Positions 1 to 5,082 of a stretch of DNA of 5,082 nt are shown here, piece by piece. The DNA is from Clostridiales bacterium (GTDB lineage: Bacteria; Bacillota; Peptococcia; DRI-13; UBA5745). The notes under the pieces are model-generated. The model worked only from the letters and a program-made list of their open reading frames with translations. It made no database searches and was not told the DNA's origin. Each line of letters starts with the position of its first letter. The stretch's first letter is position 1. The stretch lies in NCBI GenBank assembly GCA_009776595.1, contig WRNN01000062.1, forward strand, positions 2,481-7,562, written 5' to 3'. The position numbers were made by a program, and so were the translations under genes.

Positions 1-297
1 TATGCCAAAGGGCTGGACCGGTATATCGTCATTTTTAAACATGCGCTGCGAAACGCGCTGACGCCGGTCATTACCTATGCGGGCCCGATGATTGCGTATA
101 TCGTCTGCGGCAGCTTTGTCGTAGAGCAAATCTTTTCCATGGCTGGACTTGGCAAATACTTCGTAAACAGCATCCAAAACAGCGATTATACCATGATCAT
201 GGGTACTACGGTCCTCCTTTCCATCGTCATGATTTCTCTCAACTTTATCTGTGATATTCTGTATACCATCGTCGACAAACGCGTCGACTTGTCTTGA
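1..297 (+). CDS. oppB: OppB-type peptide ABC transporter permease, C-terminal part (5' end outside window)
   Basis: This is the last 98 codons of an inner-membrane permease that forms one half of the peptide channel. The reading frame is open from base 1 and stops at TGA 295-297, so the start lies upstream of the window; the ATG at 88 is internal. The first residues are the end of the cytoplasmic EAA loop that docks on the ATPases (YAKGLDRY... then KHALRNALTPV, window residues 14-24). Two membrane segments follow, at about residues 21-45 and 63-85, joined by the family motif EQIFSMAGLGKYFVNSIQ (residues 42-59). The tail reads YTIVDKRVDLS, where most OppB/DppB proteins have a D-P-R triplet; here Lys replaces Pro. 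The gene leads directly into oppC in the same direction. Whether it is called OppB or DppB cannot be settled from this fragment, but the permease family is clear. Confidence 0.93.
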   Translation, partial: YAKGLDRYIVIFKHALRNALTPVITYAGPMIAYIVCGSFVVEQIFSMAGLGKYFVNSIQNSDYTMIMGTTVLLSIVMISLNFICDILYTIVDKRVDLS

Positions 298-320
298 GCG
301 GGCTTTGCCCTTCTTCAATT

Positions 321-325
321 GAGGT
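321..325 (+). promoter_or_regulatory. Ribosome-binding site of oppC (decides the GTG start)
   Basis: GAGGT lies nine bases before the GTG at 335. The next in-frame ATG, at 419, has no purine-rich site in front of it, so the GTG is the better start. Confidence 0.65.
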
Positions 326-334
326 ACTTACGCC

Positions 335-1405
335 GTGGAAAACTTCGAGGCAAAAAAATTCTTCTCCTTACATACGGATCTGTCTGTTTTCGAACCGGCT
401 ACCGGCGAAGAAAAACAAATGCAGAGCCGTATGCGCGAATCCAGTTCTTTCTTCAAGGACGGGCTGCGTAAGCTTCGCAGGGATAAAGTATCCATGTCCT
501 GCTTGATCGTTCTGTTTTTGATCACGCTGATCGCTTTTGCCGTCCCGCCCTTTTTTCCTTATGACTACTATACGACCAGCGCCAGCCGCAACTCCAATTC
601 CACCAAGTTTCTCAGCCCTTTTGAATACAGTCCCAAGGAACAGGCGCTGCTTGACGCCGGAGAAAAGGTGTTCCCGCATATCCTTGGCACAGACGATCTG
701 GGCAGGGACTACGCGGCAAGGGTCGTTTACGGCACGCGGATTTCTTTAATGGTCGGTTTTGTCGCGGCGCTGATCGTCGTGCTGATCGGCGTGACTTTCG
801 GCGCCATTTCCGGCTATCTGGGAGGCAAAGTAGACCTGATTATGATGCGCATTGTCGATCTGATCTACTCGCTGCCGGATATGCTGGTGATTATTCTGCT
901 CAGCGTTTCTGTCAAAGATATATTGACGAACGGTCCCCTGGCAGGTTCCGGCATCGCCAAGCTCGGTCCGGGCCTGGTGAGTATTTTTATCGTTTTCGGC
1001 ATGCTGTATTGGGTCGGTATGGCCCGGCTGGTCAGGGGCCAGGTACTCTCGCTCAAGAGTCAGGAGTTCATCCTGGCCTCGGAGGCGATGGGCGCCGGTC
1101 CGGCCCATATCATCCGAAAGCATATGATCCCCAACTCGATTTCGGTCATCTTTATATCCGCGGCGCTGCAGATCCCCTCCGCTATATTTACAGAGAGCTT
1201 TCTCAGCTTCCTGGGCCTCGGCGTATCCATACCCATGCCAAGCCTGGGTTCGCTGGCTTCGGAAGCAAGGGGCTTTTTAACTACGCGCCCCTATCTGCTG
1301 CTGATTCCCGTGCTTTCTATTTTTATGATTATCCTTTCCCTGAATCTGCTGGGTACCGGATTGCGGGATGCATTTGATCCCAGACTGAAGGAGGCGGGAA
1401 AATGA
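335..1405 (+). CDS. oppC: OppC-type peptide ABC transporter permease
   Basis: Second channel subunit of the importer, 356 residues, somewhat longer than the usual ~300. A cytoplasmic N-terminus of about 50 residues, basic just before the membrane (RKLRRDK, 45-51), precedes the first membrane segment (about 54-72). An external segment of about 45 residues leads to HILGTDDLGRD (115-125), a hallmark of OppC/DppC proteins. Further hydrophobic segments lie at about 136-160, 166-192, 212-230, 268-292 and 318-340. The EAA loop that contacts the ATPases is at about 246-267 (ASEAMGAGPAHIIRKHMIPN), and the tail has the family ending GLRDAFDPRLK (342-352). The start is a GTG supported by GAGGT at 321-325. 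The gene begins 37 bases after oppB and its stop overlaps the oppD start (ATGA, 1402-1405). Family assignment is secure; oligopeptide versus dipeptide preference is not shown by this subunit. Confidence 0.95.
   Translation: MENFEAKKFFSLHTDLSVFEPATGEEKQMQSRMRESSSFFKDGLRKLRRDKVSMSCLIVLFLITLIAFAVPPFFPYDYYTTSASRNSNSTKFLSPFEYSPKEQALLDAGEKVFPHILGTDDLGRDYAARVVYGTRISLMVGFVAALIVVLIGVTFGAISGYLGGKVDLIMMRIVDLIYSLPDMLVIILLSVSVKDILTNGPLAGSGIAKLGPGLVSIFIVFGMLYWVGMARLVRGQVLSLKSQEFILASEAMGAGPAHIIRKHMIPNSISVIFISAALQIPSAIFTESFLSFLGLGVSIPMPSLGSLASEARGFLTTRPYLLLIPVLSIFMIILSLNLLGTGLRDAFDPRLKEAGK
1388..1394 (+). promoter_or_regulatory. Ribosome-binding site of oppD inside the end of oppC
   Basis: AAGGAGG, a near-perfect Shine-Dalgarno sequence, sits seven bases before the ATG at 1402 and lies within the last codons of oppC. 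With the ATGA stop/start overlap it suggests that ribosomes finishing oppC restart directly on oppD. Confidence 0.8.
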
Positions 1406-2424
1406 GTTTGCTGGAAGTCCGTCATTTATCCACCTCCTTCTTTACGCCGACTGGGGAAGTAAGGGCCGTCAACGACCTGAGTTTCAGCCTGGAAGAAGGC
1501 GAAACCATCGGTATCGTCGGCGAATCCGGTTCAGGCAAAAGCGTTACCGCCTACTCCATCATGCAGATCCTGACGCATCCGGGCAAAATTATCGGGGGCA
1601 GCATCAAGTATGGCGGCGAAGAACTGGTCGGCTGTACGGACAAAACCATCTCTTCCATACGAGGCAATAGAATCAGCATGATCTTTCAGGATCCGATGAC
1701 TTCGCTGAATCCGGTATACACGGTTGGCAATCAGCTGGAAGAGGCGATTATGCTTCATACTAAGCGGGACAAAGCCGAATCCCGCAAGCGCGCGGTGGAA
1801 ATGATCCGTTTGGTCGGGATCAATGATCCCGATAAGCGCGTCAGGCAGTATCCCCACGAACTGTCCGGCGGTATGCGGCAGCGGGTAATGATTGCCATGG
1901 CGCTGGCTTGCGAGCCCAATATTCTCATCGCCGACGAACCGACCACCGCCCTGGACGTCACCATTCAAGCCCAAATCCTTGAGCTGATGAAGGCGCTCCA
2001 GCAACAGCTCGGGCTGGCGATCATCCTGATCACCCATGACCTCGGCGTCGTAGCCGGTATGTGCGATAAGGTTCTCGTCATGTACGCGGGAAAGATTATC
2101 GAGCGGGGCAGCGCGGAAGATATCTTTTATAACCCGAAGCATGAATACACCAAAGGTTTGCTTCGCTCCTTGCCCAGCATTGGCAGGGATAATGAGAAAG
2201 AACGCTTGATCCCCATAGCGGGTACGCCTGTGGATATGCTTATGCTGCCCGCCGGCTGCGCTTTCCTGCCCCGCTGTGATCAAGCGATGAAAATTTGTAT
2301 CCGCGAAGCGCCGGAAGAGTACGGGATAAGCGAAGGCCATTACGCTTCCTGCTGGCAGAATGTAAAAGCTTTGCTGGAAGAGGAAGGGTTGCAGGGATAT
2401 AGCAATGAGGAGACAAGGGGATGA
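1402..2424 (+). CDS. oppD: OppD-type peptide ABC transporter ATP-binding protein
   Basis: Cytoplasmic ATPase, 340 residues, the usual OppD/DppD length. All nucleotide-binding elements are present and intact: Walker A GESGSGKS (40-47), Q-loop Gln96 in [11 protein letters not shown], signature LSGGMRQR (154-161), Walker B ILIADEP (174-180) with catalytic Glu179, D-loop TALD (182-185) and switch His212 in THDLGVV. After about residue 230 comes the C-terminal oligopeptide-transporter domain ([12 protein letters not shown], then [12 protein letters not shown] at 247-258) with four cysteines, Cys286, Cys292, Cys299 and Cys317. In related transporters of known structure, such cysteines have been reported to hold an iron-sulfur cluster. 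The ATG overlaps the oppC stop and the TGA overlaps the oppF start, each by 4 bases. OppD is expected to pair with OppF as a heterodimer under OppB-OppC. The OppD name over OppF rests on gene order and on the lack of the OppF-type N-terminal insertion. Confidence 0.96.
   Translation: MSLLEVRHLSTSFFTPTGEVRAVNDLSFSLEEGETIGIVGESGSGKSVTAYSIMQILTHPGKIIGGSIKYGGEELVGCTDKTISSIRGNRISMIFQDPMTSLNPVYTVGNQLEEAIMLHTKRDKAESRKRAVEMIRLVGINDPDKRVRQYPHELSGGMRQRVMIAMALACEPNILIADEPTTALDVTIQAQILELMKALQQQLGLAIILITHDLGVVAGMCDKVLVMYAGKIIERGSAEDIFYNPKHEYTKGLLRSLPSIGRDNEKERLIPIAGTPVDMLMLPAGCAFLPRCDQAMKICIREAPEEYGISEGHYASCWQNVKALLEEEGLQGYSNEETRG
2408..2412 (+). promoter_or_regulatory. Ribosome-binding site of oppF inside the end of oppD
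   Basis: AGGAG ends eight bases before the ATG at 2421, within the last codons of oppD. Together with the ATGA overlap at 2421-2424 this supports coupled translation of the two ATPases. Confidence 0.7.
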
Positions 2425-3395
2425 CAAACGGACAGGCGGCAGGCTTACTCCAGGTGGAGGACTTAAAGCAGCATTTCCTTATCCCGACAGGTTTTTTGAA
2501 AAGCAAAACCATTCGGGCTGTGGATGGCGTATCTTTCAGCATTCGTTCCGGAGAGACCCTCGGACTGGTGGGAGAGTCGGGCTGCGGTAAAACCACCGTA
2601 GGCAGAACGCTGCTGCATTTATATAAGCCTACGGGAGGCAGGATCCACTTTGACGGAAAAGAGATCCAATCAGAGGAATCGATCCGGGAAATGCGCAAGA
2701 AAGCCTCTATCGTTTTTCAGGATCCCTATTCCTCCCTTAACCCCCGTATGACGGTAGAAGACATCATCGCGGAGCCGCTGGATATACACCGGATGGTCAG
2801 TACCCGGCAGGAAAGGTCCCTTAGGGTTAGGGAACTGCTGGACGCTGTAGAATTGCCCCACGAACACGCGGGCCGGTATATCCATGAGTTTTCCGGCGGG
2901 CAGCGACAGCGTATCGGTATCGCCCGCGCGCTGGCCATGGGGCCCAAGTTCATCGTCTGCGATGAACCGGTTTCCGCCCTGGATGTGTCCATTCAGGCGC
3001 AAATCATCAATATGTTTGAGGACCTTCAGGCTGAACTTGGCCTGGCCTACCTGTTTATCGCCCATAATCTGCATGTAGTCCGGCACATCTCCAAGCGCAT
3101 CATGGTGATGTATCTCGGCAAAGTCGTGGAGTCCGCGCCTGCCGCGGAACTCTGCGATTCGCCCATGCACCCCTATACGAAGTCGCTGCTTTCCGCCGTG
3201 CCGATACCGGACCCGCATAAAGAACGCTCCAGGACGCGTATCGTCCTGGAAGGGGACGTCCCGAGTCCGATGGATTTGCCGGGAGGCTGTAATTTTCGGA
3301 CCCGCTGCCCGTTAGCCAGCTCCCGCTGCGCGGAAGAGGCGCCTCCGCTCAGCGACTACGGCGCGGGCCGTCAGGCCGCTTGTTGGCATATTTGA
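2421..3395 (+). CDS. oppF: OppF-type peptide ABC transporter ATP-binding protein
   Basis: Second cytoplasmic ATPase of the importer, 324 residues, normal for OppF/DppF. The N-terminus carries the OppF hallmark, a stretch [12 protein letters not shown] before [11 protein letters not shown] (19-41). Motifs: Walker A GESGCGKT (51-58), Q-loop Gln100 in [11 protein letters not shown], signature FSGGQRQR (157-164), Walker B FIVCDEP (177-183) with catalytic Glu182, D-loop SALD (185-188), and switch His215 in IAHNLHVV. The residue after this His is Asn216, where the family nearly always has Asp. The C-terminal domain ([16 protein letters not shown], 250-265) has four cysteines, Cys290, Cys296, Cys303 and Cys321, spaced exactly as in the neighbouring OppD. 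The last Cys lies in the final four residues (CWHI). The gene overlaps oppD by 4 bases and is followed by a 56-base gap before oppA. Both ATP sites look competent; assignment is secure. Confidence 0.96.
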   Translation: MTNGQAAGLLQVEDLKQHFLIPTGFLKSKTIRAVDGVSFSIRSGETLGLVGESGCGKTTVGRTLLHLYKPTGGRIHFDGKEIQSEESIREMRKKASIVFQDPYSSLNPRMTVEDIIAEPLDIHRMVSTRQERSLRVRELLDAVELPHEHAGRYIHEFSGGQRQRIGIARALAMGPKFIVCDEPVSALDVSIQAQIINMFEDLQAELGLAYLFIAHNLHVVRHISKRIMVMYLGKVVESAPAAELCDSPMHPYTKSLLSAVPIPDPHKERSRTRIVLEGDVPSPMDLPGGCNFRTRCPLASSRCAEEAPPLSDYGAGRQAACWHI

Positions 3396-3451
3396 TCGAT
3401 CTGAACCTACCAAACAATTAAGAAGAGATTATTCTAAAGGAGGAATACTCT
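3396..3451 (+). other. Short intergenic gap between oppF and oppA
   Basis: This 56-base AT-richer gap is the longest non-coding stretch in the window. It holds a GATCGATC palindrome overlapping the oppF stop (3394-3401) and the oppA ribosome-binding site. I see no hairpin strong enough to be a terminator and no well-spaced promoter pair, so oppA is most simply read from the same transcript. Confidence 0.6.
3436..3443 (+). promoter_or_regulatory. Strong ribosome-binding site of oppA
   Basis: AAAGGAGG is the closest match to the ideal Shine-Dalgarno sequence in the window and lies eight bases before the ATG at 3452 (11 before a second in-frame ATG at 3455). The better spacing favours 3452. A strong site fits the need for more binding protein than channel. 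Confidence 0.85.
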
Positions 3452-3517
3452 ATGATGAAAAAACGAACAGCCGTCATTTTAGCACTTCTCTTATTCGTGT
3501 CGCTCCTCGCAGGCTGC
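3452..3517 (+). other. Lipoprotein signal peptide of OppA
   Basis: These 22 codons encode a basic start (KKR), a hydrophobic core and the lipobox LLAGC. Cleavage by signal peptidase II before Cys22 is predicted, leaving a lipid-anchored protein. The mature protein starts CGSGG and has no Asp at position +2, the inner-membrane retention signal of Gram-negatives. Confidence 0.9.
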
Positions 3518-5082
3518 GGATCAGGCGGAAACTCGCAGCAGCCGGCAGCCACGCCCCCCGCATCCGGCGGAACGCCTCCCGCCACTACGCCTGCGGCGCC
3601 GGGACAGCTTACCGCCGCCGGCAGCGACATTATGGTCTGCATTGCTTCCGACCCGGAAACCATCGATCCGGCCAGGAACTCTTCCGTGGACGGCGCCACG
3701 ATCCTGCAGAACGCATTCTCAGGCTTATACGCCTGGAGCTTTGACGCAAGCGGCAGGCAGATTGTCGTAGCGGACTGCGCCGAAGCGGTCGTCGATCCCG
3801 TGGAGATGGCAGGGGGCAAATACCAGTATGTAGTTACGCTTAAACCCGGCTTGAAATGGTCCGATGGCGCGGAACTCAAGGCTTCCGATTTCGTCTATGC
3901 CTGGAACAGAGCGGTAGATCCCGCTACCCTGGCGGATTATCAATATATCTTTGATGTGATCGACGGCTATGACCCGGAGAATCCCAACCTGAATATCTCC
4001 GCCGACGACGACGCCCGCACCGTAACCATCGTCACCTCCGCGTATTGTGTCTACTTCAACCAGCTTCTTGCTTTCCCCACCTATTTTCCCGTGCGCAGGG
4101 ATATTGTGGAAGCGGATCCGGACGCCTGGGCGACCAAAGTCAATTCCTATATATCAAACGGCGCGTTTAAAATGACGGAATGGGTCGTGGGCTCCTATAT
4201 TCGCTTTGAACCGAACGGTAACTATTGGAATGCGGGGGAAATGAAACTGGACTCCCTCACCTTCGCCCTTTCCGATGACAACGACGCCATGTTCGCGAAC
4301 TTCGAGAACGGCACCTATCAGTTCATGCGAAACATCCCTGTCGCCCAAATCCCCATCCTGAAGGAAACCCGCCTCAATCGGGATTTCTTTATCGGCGACT
4401 ATATCGGTACCTACTATCTGGAGTTCAATGTGGAATACAGTTTCAAACCCGGCCTGACCAGCGCCGGAAAATCCGCCGCCGACTGGGCCGGCTGGACCCC
4501 TGAGCAGAATGCCCAGGTTCGCCGCGCACTGGGTCTGCTCATCGATCGCAACTTTATCATCGAGGAAGTGACCCAGGCCGGCGAGCTTCCCGCGGACGGC
4601 TTTGTGCCAAACGGTATGGACGACGGCACAGGTACGGAGTTCCGCAGTAGGGCCGAGTCCTGGTGGAAAACCGGCGTCGCCGATTATGATGCCAACTGTG
4701 AGGAAGCCGTGAACATCCTCCGCCAGTGGTATGACTATGACGAGGCCACCGGCAAATTCGGCAATTTCCCCGTATTTGAGTACTCCATCAATCCCACCAG
4801 CAGGAACCTGGCCATCTGCGCCGCCGTACAGGATATCTGGAACGATTACGGGATCTCGACAACGGTGGACCAGCGAACCTGGGCCGTGATCACGACCGCG
4901 CTTACCGAAGGCGACTTTACCATGTCCCGCCTGGGCTGGATCGCCGACTATAACGACCCCATCACATTCCTGGAAATATTTGTTAGATCGTCAGGGAATA
5001 ACCATCCCCGCCTGGGTAAAGAAGGCCCCGTGGGCAGCGGCGCATACTATGGCGCCGGCAAGAATCAGACATGGAATGATGC
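3452..5082 (+). CDS. oppA: OppA-type peptide-binding lipoprotein (SBP family 5), 3' end outside window
   Basis: Extracellular peptide-binding protein that delivers substrate to OppB-OppC. The frame is open from ATG 3452 to the window edge (543 codons plus two bases, no stop). Residues 1-22 are a lipoprotein signal: MMKKR, a hydrophobic core (about 7-19) and lipobox LLAGC, with Cys22 the predicted lipid-anchored residue. A low-complexity linker rich in Pro, Ala, Thr and Gly follows (about 23-57). The folded domain begins near SDIMVCIASDPETIDPARN and shows family-5 signatures: LKPGLKWSDG (130-139) with ASDFVYAWNRAVDP (144-157), YYLEFNV (321-327), VRRALGLLIDRN (356-367), FVPNGM (384-389) and GWIADYNDP (495-503). 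Asp499 aligns with the Asp that binds the peptide's amino group in enteric OppA. Roughly 50-80 C-terminal residues are probably missing, judging from the length after this motif in relatives. Substrate length preference cannot be read from the sequence. Confidence 0.95.
   Translation, partial: MMKKRTAVILALLLFVSLLAGCGSGGNSQQPAATPPASGGTPPATTPAAPGQLTAAGSDIMVCIASDPETIDPARNSSVDGATILQNAFSGLYAWSFDASGRQIVVADCAEAVVDPVEMAGGKYQYVVTLKPGLKWSDGAELKASDFVYAWNRAVDPATLADYQYIFDVIDGYDPENPNLNISADDDARTVTIVTSAYCVYFNQLLAFPTYFPVRRDIVEADPDAWATKVNSYISNGAFKMTEWVVGSYIRFEPNGNYWNAGEMKLDSLTFALSDDNDAMFANFENGTYQFMRNIPVAQIPILKETRLNRDFFIGDYIGTYYLEFNVEYSFKPGLTSAGKSAADWAGWTPEQNAQVRRALGLLIDRNFIIEEVTQAGELPADGFVPNGMDDGTGTEFRSRAESWWKTGVADYDANCEEAVNILRQWYDYDEATGKFGNFPVFEYSINPTSRNLAICAAVQDIWNDYGISTTVDQRTWAVITTALTEGDFTMSRLGWIADYNDPITFLEIFVRSSGNNHPRLGKEGPVGSGAYYGAGKNQTWND

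Noticed and set aside
88..297. A separate 69-residue membrane protein starting at ATG 88
   Set aside because: The frame is open upstream to base 1 and the upstream residues are the OppB EAA loop, so this Met is internal to oppB.
300..316. GGGC-TTT-GCCC followed by TTCTTC as an intrinsic terminator after oppB
   Set aside because: The stem is only 4 bp and the tail is not a clean T-run; a terminator here would also cut the operon in two. It is mentioned only as a possible weak structure.
1531..2427. A 298-codon open frame on the minus strand opposite oppD
   Set aside because: It is fully antisense to a gene with every ABC-ATPase motif intact, its translation is rich in His, Gln, Asp and Arg with no recognisable motif, and such mirror frames are common in GC-biased coding sequence.
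2670..3218. A 182-codon minus-strand open frame opposite oppF
   Set aside because: It is a mirror of the conserved OppF sequence, with no domain and no evident ribosome-binding site of its own that I could support.
3392..3435. A promoter for oppA (TTGATC as -35, TATTCT as -10)
   Set aside because: The two hexamers are 32 bases apart, far from the 16-18 needed, and the bases at the right distance from TATTCT (CTACCA) do not resemble a -35 box.
3418..3943. Minus-strand open frames over the start of oppA
   Set aside because: They are antisense to the lipoprotein signal and conserved family-5 blocks and show no recognisable product.
1..5082. A novel defence, mobile or RNA-based system hidden in the window
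   Set aside because: About 98% of the window is taken by five collinear opp genes with no unexplained stretch longer than 56 bases, no direct-repeat array, no inverted-repeat ends and no RNA-gene signature that I could see.

Overview
The window is almost wall-to-wall coding on the + strand and holds one peptide-import (Opp/Dpp-type) ABC transporter operon in the order oppB (3' end only) - oppC - oppD - oppF - oppA (cut by the window's right edge). All five pieces belong to well-known families and together make a complete importer: two inner-membrane permeases (OppB, OppC), two different cytoplasmic ATPases (OppD, OppF) and a lipid-anchored extracellular binding protein (OppA).

Layout: 1-297 is the C-terminal part of OppB; a 37-base gap follows. 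oppC (335-1405, GTG start), oppD (1402-2424) and oppF (2421-3395) are joined by two 4-base ATGA stop/start overlaps, which points to translational coupling and equal synthesis of the membrane and ATPase subunits. A 56-base gap with the strongest ribosome-binding site of the window precedes oppA (3452 to beyond 5082). No gene-free stretch exceeds 56 bases. I see no tRNA, rRNA, CRISPR, insertion sequence, phage or toxin gene, and no convincing promoter or terminator inside the window; the operon promoter is presumably upstream of oppB and the terminator downstream of oppA.

Organism: the lipobox binding protein, the AAGGAGG-type ribosome-binding sites and the sequence style of the subunits suggest a Gram-positive Bacillota, most likely a Clostridia-class anaerobe of moderate GC (roughly mid-50s by eye). 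This is an inference from style, not a species call.

How it works: OppA, held on the outer face of the membrane by a lipid on Cys22, captures peptides and hands them to the OppB-OppC channel; OppD and OppF hydrolyse ATP to drive import. The Asp in the GWIADYNDP motif of OppA corresponds to the residue that binds the peptide's free amino group in enteric OppA, which favours peptides over nickel or sugars as substrate. I did not find a previously undescribed system here. The points most worth a second look are a perfectly matched four-cysteine pattern in the tails of both ATPases (probable iron-sulfur site), an unusual Asn after the switch histidine of OppF, a longer segment in OppA, and the placement of the binding-protein gene last in the operon.
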